Part shown: positions 51,464 through 61,390 of the stretch, piece by piece | How positions within the stretch are numbered: the first letter of the stretch is position 1 | How the letters are laid out: every line of letters starts with the position of its first letter | Origin: Nocardia testacea NBRC 100365 | GTDB taxonomy: Bacteria > Actinomycetota > Actinomycetes > Mycobacteriales > Mycobacteriaceae | Direction: 5' to 3' | Assembly (NCBI RefSeq): GCF_000308775.1 | Contig: NZ_BAGJ01000272.1 | Location: 1-64,000, forward strand | DNA: 64,000 nucleotides | The notes under the pieces: model-generated | What the model saw: only the letters and a program-made list of their open reading frames with translations | The model's database searches: none | Told to the model about the DNA's origin: nothing | Position numbers and translations under genes: made by a program

Positions 51464-52965
51464 CGGAACAGTCCCTTCGGGGAGCGCGGCGCGCGGGCGA
51501 GCACATCCGGCGATACGGTGAAACTCAGCTGCGGCAACTCGTCGGCGGACAGCTCCCCCGCGCGCTGCGCCACCTCGAGAAACCGGTCCTGTTCGGCCGG
51601 CTCGAGGACGCCTTCGGCGAGGGCCCGGAATTTCGCGAGGTACCGTTCGCGACCGAAGGGCCGCGCGCCGAGCGGGTGGGCGTCGGCCACGGCGAGTTCG
51701 CCGACAATCACCTCCCCGCTCTTCAGGGTGACCTCGGCGCGGGCGCCGAACGCTTTCTCGCGCGGATCGGTGGAGTGGTAGCGCCGGGTCCATTCCGGAT
51801 CCTCGGCGGTGGAGATCTTGCGCCACAGCTCCATGGTGTCGGGACGCTGCGCGCGTTCGGGCGCATAGGACCGCTCGTGGTGCCAGGTGCCGTCCTGCAG
51901 AGCCACGGCGAAGATATAGGGCACCGAGTGGTCCAGCGTTTCCCGCGACGCCCGCGGGTCGAATTTCTGCGGGTCGCCGGATCCGGTGCCGATGACCACA
52001 TGGGTGTGGTGGCTGGTGTGCAGCACGATGGAGGCGATCTGGTCAAGATCGCCGATCCGCTCGCGCATCCGGCGGGCGAGATCGATCGGCGCCTGGCTCT
52101 GGTACTCCGCGGAATGCTCCTTGGTGTAGGACTCGAGAATCGCCCGCTTGGGCTCCCCCGGGCCCGGCAACGGCACCGAATACTCGGCCTCCGGTCCCCC
52201 GAGCAACCAGGCGATCACCCCGTCCTCACCCTCCCAGATCGGGGCGGGCGCACCCTCCCCGCGCAGGGCGCGATCGACGGCCTCCACCGCCATCTTCCCG
52301 GCGAACGCGGGCGCGTAGGCCTTCCAGCTCGAGATCTCGCCCTTCCGCGACTGACGGGTCGCGGTGGTGGTGTGCAGGGCCTGGCCGATTGCCTGGTAGA
52401 CGGTCTCGGTCTCGAGTCCGAGCAGCGTGCCGATACCGGCCGCGGCCGACGGACCGAGGTGGGCCACATGATCGATCTTGTGCTCGTGCAGGCAGATCGA
52501 ACGCGCCAGGTCGATCTGGATCTCGTAGCCGGTCGCCAGGCCACGCAGCAGGTCCCGGCCGGTGCGTCCGGCATGCTGGGCGACCGCCAGGATCGCGGGA
52601 ATATTGTCGCCCGGGTGCGAGTATTCCGCGGCCAGGAAAGTGTCGTGAAAATCGAGCTCCCGTACCGCCACCCCATTGGCCCACGCCGCCCACTCCGGCG
52701 AGAACCGGCCCTCCACGCCGAAAACGGTCGCCCCCGGCCGGTAGGGGTGCGCCAACGCCTGGTCCCTGGCGGTGGCGACCGGGCGCCGGCTCAGTGCTGC
52801 CGCGGCGACGGCCGCATTGTCGATGATCCGGTTGACGATCATCTCCGCGATCTCCGGAGCGACCTCCACCGGATCGGTCGCCACCTCGGCGATCCGCCAC
52901 GCGAGATGTTGCTCGCGAGGGAAATGTTCCGCGGAACGGTGGGTACGGACGAGATGATTCTTCAC
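51460..52965 (-). CDS. prpD: 2-methylcitrate dehydratase PrpD
   Basis: A 501-residue protein of the MmgE/PrpD family: [39 protein letters not shown] (residues ~103-122) and [20 protein letters not shown] (split) match PrpD. It dehydrates 2-methylcitrate. It is the first gene of the operon. A run of TTCNGCAA-like half-sites lies 75-120 bp upstream, and the RamB/PrpR-type regulator gene is encoded beyond. Confidence 0.9.
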   Translation of the reverse strand: MKNHLVRTHRSAEHFPREQHLAWRIAEVATDPVEVAPEIAEMIVNRIIDNAAVAAAALSRRPVATARDQALAHPYRPGATVFGVEGRFSPEWAAWANGVAVRELDFHDTFLAAEYSHPGDNIPAILAVAQHAGRTGRDLLRGLATGYEIQIDLARSICLHEHKIDHVAHLGPSAAAGIGTLLGLETETVYQAIGQALHTTTATRQSRKGEISSWKAYAPAFAGKMAVEAVDRALRGEGAPAPIWEGEDGVIAWLLGGPEAEYSVPLPGPGEPKRAILESYTKEHSAEYQSQAPIDLARRMRERIGDLDQIASIVLHTSHHTHVVIGTGSGDPQKFDPRASRETLDHSVPYIFAVALQDGTWHHERSYAPERAQRPDTMELWRKISTAEDPEWTRRYHSTDPREKAFGARAEVTLKSGEVIVGELAVADAHPLGARPFGRERYLAKFRALAEGVLEPAEQDRFLEVAQRAGELSADELPQLSFTVSPDVLARAPRSPKGLFR

Positions 52966-53039
52966 GGTTGGGCCTCCAGGCGATCGATGTAATTCGCTCG
53001 ATTCGCACGCTACCGAGGCTTCGGGATCGGGAAAATGGG

Positions 53040-53088
53040 TTGCAGAAAGCGAATTGTGCAGAACCGATTCTGCGAATTTGCGGAAGTT
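53040..53088. promoter_or_regulatory. Cluster of TTGC/GCAA half-sites before prpD
   Basis: TTGCAGAAAG, TTGTGCAGAA, TTCTGCGAA and TTTGCGGAA follow in close succession. RamB and PrpR regulators of propionate/acetate genes recognise TTTGCAAA-type sites, so these may be degenerate repeats of that operator. The promoter itself is not obvious. Confidence 0.4.
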
Positions 53089-53832
53089 GCGTAATCCCTA
53101 TAGGCGCCCGGACCTGCGCCGTCGCCGCCCGTAGGGGCCCGAGCTCACGTCCGGCACACCAGCAGAGCAAGACGAGAAACATCTGATTCAGCAGCCCGAA
53201 AGGATGTGCCTCGCCCGCCGAGAATATCTACAAAAGTTCTCGACAATTCCTGAATTCCCGAGATCGAGAATTGAGTCCGAACCGTTTCTGTAGCCATTCG
53301 GAAATGTACGAGAACCGGCCCGGAATTCCATCGGAGATTTCACAGCGCCGGTGTCGCCGGCTCGGCGCATGAACAGACAGGAGACAGTGCCGACGATGGT
53401 GGAAGAGCCCGTGCCCGCGGTCGCCGGCGGAGCCACCACGCCACCCTCCCCGGAGCCACGCCGCCGCAGATCCCCCGCACCGCACGGCCGCGGCCGGCCG
53501 CAACGCGGACGCCGACGGGCCGTTATGGCCAAGTGCTGATCCGGCGCATCATACGCCGTCCCCGCATGGCATCCACAGATCCCTGATCCCGTCGTTGCCG
53601 AAGGGCAGTCGGCCCTGCCGGGCCGGCGGCGGGGACTGGCGCTACCTGTCCCCGCGCCAGACCTGGACCGCTGCCTGGGTCACTGCCGCCCGAGCGGCGC
53701 CCATCCATCGATTCCCGGGCACCGGCCGCGCGGCCCACGGCCTTTCGCCCGACCCGACGCCCGTTCCCGGCAGACCGTGCAAACCTTCGCCACCCCGACG
53801 ACCACCGCCGGTTGTTCTACGGGGCAGCCACC
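53089..53832. other. Intergenic region between prp operator and regulator gene
   Basis: About 740 bp without a convincing gene. The longest plus frame (53351..53539) gives a Pro/Arg-rich 62-residue product with a GGAG nearby, but the composition is not protein-like. The regulator's stop is at 53833. Confidence 0.45.
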
Positions 53833-55260
53833 TCAACGACCGGTGCTCGCCGGTGCGTAGGGAGTGTTCGCCGGACGATTCTCGTCCGCCGCGAGCGGAC
53901 GACCGATCTGCGGGAACGCCCGTTGCGCGCACGCGGTGCGTTCACAGACCCGGCAGCCGGCGCCGATCGGGACAGCAACCGCCGCATCGTGCACGGGCAG
54001 CCCGTGCGAGTAGACGAGCTTCTCCGCGAAGGTGAGGTCACAGCCGAGTCCGACAGCGAAATGCCGGGCGGGCGCGAGATAGCCGGGGTTGCTCTCCCCG
54101 GTGGTGCGCGCCAGCCAGAGATAAGTGCGCCCATCGGGCATCTCGGCGATCTGCGTGCGGATCCGGCCCGGGGTCGCGAAGGCGTCGTGCACCACCCACA
54201 GCGGACAACTCCCCCCGACCCGCGAGAAATGAAAGGCCGTGGCGGACTGCCGTTTGGAGATATTTCCCGCCCGATCGGTGCGGACGAAGAAGAACGGCAC
54301 GCCGCGTTGCCCGCGCCGCTGCAGCGTCGACAGCCGATGGCAGACCGTCTCGAACCCGACCTCGAATTGCGCGGAGAGCAGGTCGATGTCGTAGCGCAAC
54401 CGCTCGGCCGCATCCAGGAAACGCCCATAGGGCAGGATCAGCGCACCGGCGAAATAGTTGGCCAGCCCGATCCGCAGCAACCGCAGCGACTCCGCCGGCA
54501 GCGTCCCGGTCTCCTCGAGCAGCTCGTCGAGCACCTCCGACTGGCTCAGGAAGGCCAGCTGCGTGGCCAGCTGGAACGCACGCTGCCCGGCGGTGAGACG
54601 CCGCGCCAGAGTGAGGATGCGGGCCCGCGGATCGTAGACGCGTTTGGGTCCCGGCCGGCCCGGATCTTCCGACCGGATCCGCACGGCCACCCCGAACTCG
54701 TCGCGCAGCAGCCGCGCCAGCTGCAGATCCAGCCCGCCCAGCGTGAACCCGCTCCGGACGAACAACTCCTCCGCCGCGGTATCCAGAGCCGGAATGTGAT
54801 TGCGCCGGTCGTAGAAGTAGTCCCGCACATCCTCATAAGGCATCGCGGCCCGCGGCGCCGCGGCCGGACCGTCGATCCCGGCAGTGAGGTGTTCCACCTG
54901 CTCGTCGGCCGTGCGCAGTCGCCGGTGCTGGCTGATCAGCAGCCGCGCCGCCGTCGGCGCCCGGCTCAGCAGATCGTCGAGTTCGCTACTGGTCACCGCG
55001 GCCGTCTCCGGATCCTCGGCGAACACTTCGTGCAGATCGGCGAGCAGCCGCGCATCGGTCTCCGGTGCGAAGAACCCCACCTCCAGATCGAAGGTCGAGG
55101 TCAGGCGCATCAGCACCGGCACCGTCAGCGGCCGCTGATCGTTCTCCAGCTGGTTCACGTAGCTCACCGACAACCCGAGCGCCTTCGCCAACCCGGACTG
55201 GGACAGCCCCCGCTGCTCACGCAGCGCACGCAACCGCCCCCCGCCGTACATCTTCTCCAC
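53833..55260 (-). CDS. RamB/PrpR-type XRE regulator (ScfR family)
   Basis: A 475-residue regulator. HTH near residues 8-40 (LREQRGLSQSGLAKALGLSVSYVNQLE, quoted in part). A central IrrE-like/ScfR region and the C-terminal cysteine cluster CRVCERTAC (~residue 445) resemble PrpR of mycobacteria, which binds a 4Fe-4S cluster and controls propionate genes. Position upstream of prpDBC supports the role. GTG at 55260 preferred; ATG at 55251 is possible. Much longer frames upstream are not coding. Confidence 0.85.
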   Translation of the reverse strand: MEKMYGGGRLRALREQRGLSQSGLAKALGLSVSYVNQLENDQRPLTVPVLMRLTSTFDLEVGFFAPETDARLLADLHEVFAEDPETAAVTSSELDDLLSRAPTAARLLISQHRRLRTADEQVEHLTAGIDGPAAAPRAAMPYEDVRDYFYDRRNHIPALDTAAEELFVRSGFTLGGLDLQLARLLRDEFGVAVRIRSEDPGRPGPKRVYDPRARILTLARRLTAGQRAFQLATQLAFLSQSEVLDELLEETGTLPAESLRLLRIGLANYFAGALILPYGRFLDAAERLRYDIDLLSAQFEVGFETVCHRLSTLQRRGQRGVPFFFVRTDRAGNISKRQSATAFHFSRVGGSCPLWVVHDAFATPGRIRTQIAEMPDGRTYLWLARTTGESNPGYLAPARHFAVGLGCDLTFAEKLVYSHGLPVHDAAVAVPIGAGCRVCERTACAQRAFPQIGRPLAADENRPANTPYAPASTGR

Positions 55261-56337
55261 CGCCGGCACCTTTCCTCGCAGGACGACTGACAGACATCGA
55301 ACCGTCCGATACGGCGGTCCGCACGAAAACGACAGCGAGCCCGGGCCGACAGCACCCACCCGTCCTCCTGTGCGCGGAGCCACGGCGGCGCGTTCGCGTT
55401 CGCGCGGAACAACTTCGACGACGCCGGCACAGCGCACACTCCATCGGTAGCACCAACGACCACCACCCCTGCGAACGCGCGCGACCCACCGCACCCGGCC
55501 GGATACGTGGAACGCCGGCGTAACGCCCGATCCACGAGGCGACAGCCGCCGGACACGGCGTGCCCGGCACAACCGGCAGGTCTTCGGACTCACGGGCACC
55601 GACCACACTCGGCCGACCCGGGTCCGCACCCGGGCTGCTACTACCACGCCGTCGCTTCCCGGGCCCCAGCCCAGTGCATGTGACGGCGGTCGCTCCCGCT
55701 CACCGCTGCGGGACAGTCCCGGATTCCCACCGGGTTCCCTCTCACCCCGCCGTGCGGCATCACCGATATCGCACGTCGGGCTTCGACATCCCACGCCTCT
55801 TACGCGGCGCGAGATGAACCAGCTGCACGCGCCAGGATATGCCCGGCCCGACCCGCACTCCAGTGGGGCAACCGGCACGGCAGAGCAACGGCTCGGGCCG
55901 GTGTTTCGACCGGACGAGGTGCGATACCGGCAGCGGACAGCGAAACGCCGCCGGGCGTGCGGCCCAGCGGCGTTCGGTCGGGATGTCGGCGTCCCACAAG
56001 CGCCTCTCGGCGAGTGGTCGCTCGTAGCGACAAAGGGGTGAGGCCCGGGGCTGTCCGGACGCCGACACGGGGTTCAACAGGGACAGCCGGGGAGCTATTC
56101 CACCAGGCGGGTGACGTCGGCCACGGGGGTACCCATCGGTCGGTCGAACGGCCCCCGGCCGGACACCACTGTCGGTGGCGACCGACTGCGGCCGCAGTAC
56201 GCCCGAGCCGAACTCGTGGTGCGCGGCACGCGGCCGATGAGCGGATGGAAAACCAACAACACCCCGCTCGAGCAGCCGATTTCCTCTCTCGAACACCTCT
56301 GAGGTAATCTCATCGAGCGCCGGAACACACGGCGCAA
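55261..56337. other. Long intergenic stretch before tRNA-Pro
   Basis: About 1.1 kb with no gene I can support. The frames present are Arg/Pro/Ala-rich and change strand and frame without homology. It may be old decayed DNA next to the island boundary. Confidence 0.45.
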
Positions 56338-56411
56338 CGGGCTGTGGCGCAGTTTGGTAGCGCACTTGACTGGGGGTCAAGTGGTCGCAGGTTCAAATCC
56401 TGTCAGCCCGA
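56338..56411 (+). tRNA. tRNA-Pro (anticodon GGG)
   Basis: Acceptor CGGGCTG pairs with CAGCCCG (56404-56410), and the D-arm GCGCAGTTTGGTAGCGC is canonical. The anticodon stem CTTGA/TCAAG encloses CTGGGGG, giving anticodon GGG. The T-arm carries GGTTCAAATCC. No CCA is encoded. The tyrosine integrase remnant immediately downstream suggests its 3' end served as an attachment site. Confidence 0.95.
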
Positions 56412-56415
56412 CAAA

Positions 56416-56451
56416 GAAAACCCCTCCTGACCAGCGGCCGGAGGGGTTTTC
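56416..56451 (+). terminator. Rho-independent-like terminator after tRNA-Pro
   Basis: GAAAACCCCTCC (56416-56427) and GGAGGGGTTTTC (56440-56451) pair exactly over a 12-base loop with a T-rich 3' side, ending the tRNA transcript. Confidence 0.8.
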
Positions 56452-56510
56452 TTGTTGTAGTGACCTGAGCGTTTCCCGCACGATCTCACAAAAATCTCAC
56501 GTTTTCGCCC

Positions 56511-56899
56511 CTACCGGCCCCGCGCCCAGCGCTCCAGAACCTCCCGATTTTCGGGCACGGTCTCGGGGATATCGATGTAGTGAGCCTTGACCACCGCGCG
56601 AGTATTGCCGAGCTGACGGGCCGCGCGCTCGGGCCCGACGTAGGCATGGTCGACGGCGGTCGCCGCGCCCTTCCGAAGGGGCGCGGGCGTGACCCAGGCG
56701 AGGTTCTCGCCGCTAGCAGCACGCCAGGTGCGGCCGAAGTTGTTGGGGGTTGCGCAGCGGGCCGTTGCGCGCCGGGAACAGCAGGCCCGGGGTTCGCGCG
56801 ACTGGGGGTGGTGATCACCTGGCCGGGAGCGTGCTTCTCGAACGGGAGGAGCTCCACGACAACAGGCAGCACCATATGCCGGTAGGCCGGTCTTCGCTC
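56511..56899 (-). pseudogene. Frameshifted tyrosine integrase remnant
   Basis: Read on the minus strand with frame changes, the region gives YRHMVLPVVVELL, then LLFPARNGPLRNP, then (after a shift) ENLAWVTPAPLRKGAATAVDH, GPERAARQLGNTRAVVKAHY and IDIPETVPENREVLERWARG followed by TAG. These match the C-terminal half of phage or ICE tyrosine integrases, with the catalytic Tyr in AHY and the arginine of the RxxH-like pair altered (PLRKG). At least two frame shifts and no N-terminal domain: inactive. It lies 60 bp from tRNA-Pro. Confidence 0.75.
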
Positions 56900-56920
56900 A
56901 ACTGGACCCCACATTCCGGA

Positions 56921-57808
56921 TCAGGGCCCCGCCGGCACGCCACCCGAGCATGCCTGGGAGGTGCCGGTCGAGGGCCCGGGGAGGAACGTGCCTTTGTCCA
57001 GGATGCTTTCGACGGCGTGGCTGTCGGCCCGGGTGAACCGGCCGTGCGGCAGTGGTACTCCCAGGGCCGAGGCCAGCTCCGGGAGTTTGACGTCGGTCAA
57101 CGCTTCGACGAGGAGACCGAGTTCGGCGGCCGCGCGGCGAGCGGCGATCCAGGCCGAAAGGTAGAGAGCGGCTCCGACTGTGGCGGCCGGCCACCACAGT
57201 AGTCCCAGAGCCAAGTAACCGAGGGACCATGCGGCCCGCACCGAGGCCGCGGTGTACCGGTCCCAGGCAAGCTGGACGGGGACGCGTTGGCTGTCGTCAC
57301 ACAGGTGCCACAACCGGGGCCAGACCCGGACCAGCGCCACCTGATACTGGGCGTCCACCCGCTTCTCGGCAAGCAGCAGGTGGTCTCCGATGCGGGTCGC
57401 CCGTTCGGGGAGGTAACCGGCGTGATGGTCTGGCGGGGCCGCGTTTTCGGCCTGCCGGATCCGTCGGCGGCGGGCGCGGCCCAGCAGCTTGCCGCTCAGC
57501 ACGCCACGTCCCAGCCACAGCCGGGCGATGAGACGGCTCAATTCCGCAGCAATGCCGGCCGAGGCTGCCGCGGTGAGCGTCACCAGGGCGGCGAGCACCA
57601 GCCGGTGTGGGGTGCTCGCCAACCATCGGGGCGGCGCCTGATCCAGTCGGCCGCTGAGCAAGGCCGGGTCGAGGGCATGCGCCGCGCCGAGCGAGTGCAG
57701 CCACCAGGACAGCGCCAGCGTCAGTGCGAAAAGGAGGCCGGGTAGTGCGAGCAGAGTGATCCACCGCTCGGCGAACTTGGAGCCCAGGCCGGTGAGAAGG
57801 CCGTCCAT
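56921..57808 (-). CDS. Membrane protein of the CHAT locus, unknown function
   Basis: A 295-residue protein. Two N-terminal helices (residues ~18-38 and ~68-90) are followed by an Arg-rich cytosolic segment (LLGRARRRRIRQAE) and a middle region (DAQYQVALVRVWPRLWHL). A further helix pair lies at ~200-230, with a soluble tail. I know no domain name. It sits 12 bp from the next gene in the same strand and is oriented with the CHAT gene. The final ~25 residues (SGGVPAGP end) look like readthrough into the island edge. Confidence 0.65.
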   Translation of the reverse strand: MDGLLTGLGSKFAERWITLLALPGLLFALTLALSWWLHSLGAAHALDPALLSGRLDQAPPRWLASTPHRLVLAALVTLTAAASAGIAAELSRLIARLWLGRGVLSGKLLGRARRRRIRQAENAAPPDHHAGYLPERATRIGDHLLLAEKRVDAQYQVALVRVWPRLWHLCDDSQRVPVQLAWDRYTAASVRAAWSLGYLALGLLWWPAATVGAALYLSAWIAARRAAAELGLLVEALTDVKLPELASALGVPLPHGRFTRADSHAVESILDKGTFLPGPSTGTSQACSGGVPAGP

Positions 57809-57820
57809 GACGCGCGCCGC

Positions 57821-58255
57821 CTAGGGGTCGAGTCGGTAGGTGGCGGGCTGCAGCGGACGGTCGTCGAGGTGACACCACGGCTCGCGCGCGTCCTGGTCAC
57901 GACCACGCGGTGGACAGAGGGCACGCGGACAATGGAAGCGCTGCCCGATCGGACGCGAGTCCCATACGTCCCGCAGGGGCAATTCGCCGGACCCGCGCAC
58001 CGTGCCGGAGGCGTCCAGCAGCAGGGCCGCCAGCGCCTCGGTGGCAGGTCGCCCGTCCCGTACAGCCGTCACCTGGGCTTCCAGCTCCGGCCGCCAGCCG
58101 TATCTGTCCGCTTCGGCGCGCAATAGCGGTAGTCGCTCGCAGAACCAGGCGTGAGCCAGTGTGGGGTCCTGCGGCGGCGCGCTCGACTCGGCGGGAGGCG
58201 GCGGGGCGGAGGCGGGTTCGTCCTGGCGGGCTCGTCGCCGGAAAAAGGAGGGCAT
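57821..58255 (-). CDS. Cys/Arg-containing small protein of the CHAT locus
   Basis: A 144-residue soluble protein: Pro/Ala-rich residues 1-30, then a helical domain (AWFCERLPLLRAEADRYGW) and a C-terminal segment with HCPRALCPPRG and PWCHLDD, which may bind a metal. I do not recognise the family. It lies between the membrane protein and the CHAT protein in one operon, 29 bp downstream of the CHAT stop's neighbour region and 12 bp upstream of the next gene. Confidence 0.6.
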   Translation of the reverse strand: MPSFFRRRARQDEPASAPPPPAESSAPPQDPTLAHAWFCERLPLLRAEADRYGWRPELEAQVTAVRDGRPATEALAALLLDASGTVRGSGELPLRDVWDSRPIGQRFHCPRALCPPRGRDQDAREPWCHLDDRPLQPATYRLDP

Positions 58256-58284
58256 ACGTCAACTCTGCACCAGCACTGGCTATT

Positions 58285-61116
58285 TCAGGGACCGATATGC
58301 ACGAAGGGGGCCCAGCGGGCGGGGTCGGCCCGGTATTTTTCGCGCAGCCGGCGCTGCGCGTGATGGAGTGCCACTGCGGGGCCGCATCTCCCGGTCAGCA
58401 CTCTGCGGTAGAAGTCGTCGGCGACCGTGGGCCCATCCGCGCTGTTGATCTGCCACATGGTCCCGATCACGTGGGAGAAACCGTTCAGGTGGAACGCCGC
58501 GGCCGGATGGAGTACCTCGTCCGCCGCCCGCGCGTCCGGGAGCGCAGAGACACAGGCCGACAGGAATGCCAGCCGCTCACCGGTCAGGTTCATATTCGCC
58601 AGTTCGTCCAGGCCGAGAGGCCCGTCGTGCAGGATCAGGCCGCTCTCGTCGCCGTGGCAGGCGAAGTGAACCCAAGGGTATTCGGACAGCGCGGCCCGTG
58701 CCGCGGCGACGGTGAGCTCCTGCTCACCCAGGGTCCTGGCTGCGGGGAACCGGGCCGAGACGATCGCCGCCTCCTCCTCGGCGTGCTCGAGTTCGGGCAT
58801 GCCGGGGGTCTTGCGCAGCGAGGCGACCAGCATCGACGGAGGCCGGGTGGGAATGACGACATCCGACCCGGCCCGGTGGGCGTCTCGTAATGCCCACAGG
58901 CTGGGGGTATAAGAGGAGACGACATGGTCGATCAGTGCGGGGCCGTGCTTCTGATCGTGGTGGCCTGCCAAGTGCAGGGGAATGGCGGCCAACGGGCCGG
59001 TCGGGCACCACCAGACCCGGCGGTCCGGGCCAAGATACGGCTCGACCGCCTCGAGAACAGGAGCGGCGACGGTGTCCCAGAGGAGGCGGGCCAGGGCGAG
59101 GGCATTCATACCCCTGATGGTGGGGGTGAGCAGACCGCCGGCCCGCGCGGCCAGTTCGGCATGGTCCGCCAGGGGCAGCCCTACTCGTACCGGATCACGA
59201 TCGGCCGATACGACGATCGCGGCGCAGCCTGTATCGCTGATGTTGACGATGACGACGGGCCCGCCGCGGGCCGCCTCCCGCAGGTCGGAGAAGCTCATCC
59301 GCCGGCCTTGACCGTGTTCGGCTGTTACCCTTTCCCATTCGGCGGCCAGCTCGGCACGCGCCGTGGCCGCGCGGTACCCGGACAACACATCGCGGCCTTC
59401 CGCGCCGGAATAGCCGGGCCTGTCCAGCTCACTGCGCAGTTCCGCCAGCCGGGCCGACGCTGCGCCTGGCGCTTCGGTCCGGCGCAATCGGCGGGTCTGC
59501 GACCAGATGACGGTCCGGCTCAGCTCCAGCAATTCCACGGCCCGGCCGACCTGGCCCATGGACAGCGCGATGTCCGCGACCGATGGTGGTGACAGAGCCT
59601 GGGTGCCCAGCACCACTTTCCGGTCATGAAGGCTCAACCCGAGGGAGGCGGACTGTTCGGTCAGCATCAGGGCACGCTCGTAGTAGGAGAGAACCGACTC
59701 GTGGTCTCCGTCCAGGGCGAGAACGGCTCGGAACAGGGCGGACACGACGTTCAAGGGAAAGGACACATCCGGCATTGCGTCCACCGTGTCCAGCAGGTCC
59801 GCCACCAGCGCACGCTCCGGCCCGTCCTGCCACGTCGGCTCCTGGACGGCGGTGACCAGCAACATCGTCAGGCCTTCTGCGGCATCCGTACCCTCGGCAG
59901 CCAGGTCCCGGGCCGTCGCGGCGGCCTCCGTCAGATCGCTGCCGTTCGCCACCGCGCGGTGCCGGAGCACCAGCGCCCAGATCAGCGCGGACGACGGACC
60001 GGCCGACCGGAGTGCGTCGATTGCACGCGACAGCGTGGCCACATCCGCCTGCCGCTCGTATTGCTTGACCAGAAGCCGGCCGAGGACCCCACCCGCAGTC
60101 TCCGCCGGAAGCACGACGGCGGCATGCTCGGCCAAAGCGAGGGCCCGGACGAGATCGGCGTCGTCGGCGGCGGGGTCTCGTGTGTGCCGCAATCCCAGAG
60201 CCCAGGCGAGGGTCAGCGCGATCGCGGCACGCGCATCGCGCCCGGCGAGAACCGGGGTGCGGCGGTGGAGTCCCTCCAGGACCCGCAAGGCCGTGTCCAA
60301 GTGCGGACTCGCCTGGGTGCGGTGATACTCGGTCACCAGGGCATCGGCAACGACCAGACGCATCTTCACGTGTACCTCCCACAGCGGACTGAACCGGAAC
60401 AGCCGGCCCGGCTCGTCCAGCCGAGGAATTCGGTCCACTGTGCGCAGGACGCTGTTCCAGAGTTCGTCGTGAGGGCGGCCCGCATCGATGCGCAGCAGCA
60501 GACCGAGCAGTACCTCTTCCCGGTACGGCCGCTCGGCGATCTCCTCACCCAGCTTCAGGACCTCCCGCGACAGCGCTTCCCGGTCTCCCTCCTTCTGCAA
60601 CCGCAGGAACCGACGCCCGTAGCGCAGCAGACGGCCCAGGTGGTCCGTCAGCCAGGGGCCGGTCACGAGGAGGAACGCGGATGTGGCAGTGCTCAGCGAG
60701 CCGAAGAACCAGAAGAACGGACGGTCGGCCACCAACCAGTGGGACAGATTGCTACCCATCGGCACGCCCGCCACCCGATCACGGAAAAGCAAGAGCAGCA
60801 AGACCGCACACCACGGCGCGGCGGCCCAGCCGAGCGCCCCGACGGACAGTGCCACCGGACGCTCCCGCCAGGCCACCAGGCCGATGCGGATATCCTCTCG
60901 GTGGCCCTGGAGCACTCCTGCCATCAGCAGCGCGAGGGCCAAGGCGACCACGGGATAGAGGAATTGACCGGCCCCATTGGTGGTCAACGACTTGGACACG
61001 CCCGTTTCGGGGTCGTAGTACAACACGAAACGAAGCCCTTGCCGCTGTCCGAGCCACCACCCCCACCCGGCCATCCCGGCGCCACCGATGACGACCGCCC
61101 CGCTGAGCCACCGCAT
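58285..61116 (-). CDS. CHAT-domain (caspase-like) protein with N-terminal membrane helices
   Basis: A 943-residue protein. Four hydrophobic helices lie within residues 1-175, a long alpha-helical repeat region (TPR-like) spans ~185-600, and a C-terminal CHAT domain covers ~650-943. The CHAT catalytic dyad is visible: H821 in VHFACHGD and C855 in LAFLSACVSAL. CHAT proteases are clan CD peptidases like caspases and gasdermin-activating proteases, often in defence or programmed-cell-death systems. ATG 61116 chosen to include all four helices; longer frames lack domain support. First gene of a three-gene operon. Confidence 0.85.
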   Translation of the reverse strand: MRWLSGAVVIGGAGMAGWGWWLGQRQGLRFVLYYDPETGVSKSLTTNGAGQFLYPVVALALALLMAGVLQGHREDIRIGLVAWRERPVALSVGALGWAAAPWCAVLLLLLFRDRVAGVPMGSNLSHWLVADRPFFWFFGSLSTATSAFLLVTGPWLTDHLGRLLRYGRRFLRLQKEGDREALSREVLKLGEEIAERPYREEVLLGLLLRIDAGRPHDELWNSVLRTVDRIPRLDEPGRLFRFSPLWEVHVKMRLVVADALVTEYHRTQASPHLDTALRVLEGLHRRTPVLAGRDARAAIALTLAWALGLRHTRDPAADDADLVRALALAEHAAVVLPAETAGGVLGRLLVKQYERQADVATLSRAIDALRSAGPSSALIWALVLRHRAVANGSDLTEAAATARDLAAEGTDAAEGLTMLLVTAVQEPTWQDGPERALVADLLDTVDAMPDVSFPLNVVSALFRAVLALDGDHESVLSYYERALMLTEQSASLGLSLHDRKVVLGTQALSPPSVADIALSMGQVGRAVELLELSRTVIWSQTRRLRRTEAPGAASARLAELRSELDRPGYSGAEGRDVLSGYRAATARAELAAEWERVTAEHGQGRRMSFSDLREAARGGPVVIVNISDTGCAAIVVSADRDPVRVGLPLADHAELAARAGGLLTPTIRGMNALALARLLWDTVAAPVLEAVEPYLGPDRRVWWCPTGPLAAIPLHLAGHHDQKHGPALIDHVVSSYTPSLWALRDAHRAGSDVVIPTRPPSMLVASLRKTPGMPELEHAEEEAAIVSARFPAARTLGEQELTVAAARAALSEYPWVHFACHGDESGLILHDGPLGLDELANMNLTGERLAFLSACVSALPDARAADEVLHPAAAFHLNGFSHVIGTMWQINSADGPTVADDFYRRVLTGRCGPAVALHHAQRRLREKYRADPARWAPFVHIGP

Positions 61117-61182
61117 ACGGGCAGTATGGCAAGAAGCCCCGCCGGCAAGGTAGTCCTGATCCGGCTCGAACTTCGCCCCTGA

Positions 61183-61390
61183 CGGGCCGGCAACTACTGC
61201 AACGGAACCGACGACGATGGACGCAATACCTACAACGTCCTCGACATCACCCTCGCCGACGGAGCCCCACCGCCCCACGTCGGTATCGAACGCAACTTCT
61301 ACACCACCTCGTCGGGCGGGGTCTGTGGCAAGACATCGATCGAGGCCGTCCGGTTGCGGACTGCTGCGACCTGCCGGCCCGTCGTGACGA
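61183..61390 (+). pseudogene. Fragment of FdhD (formate dehydrogenase sulfur-transfer protein)
   Basis: About 65 codons read [18 protein letters not shown], then [19 protein letters not shown] and IEAVRLR. This is the central part of FdhD, which needs SSCGVCGK for persulfide transfer. Here the first cysteine of that pair is Gly (SSGGVCGK). There is no start, and both ends are missing. The fragment lies between the CHAT operon and the next gene and probably marks old chromosome or the edge of a deletion. Confidence 0.7.

Noticed and set aside
53351-53539. 62-residue plus frame between prpD and its regulator
   Set aside because: Composition is Pro/Arg-rich and not protein-like, without homology clues.
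55760-56302. Several frames on both strands before tRNA-Pro
   Set aside because: Frames overlap each other on opposite strands with low-complexity translations; none has domain features.
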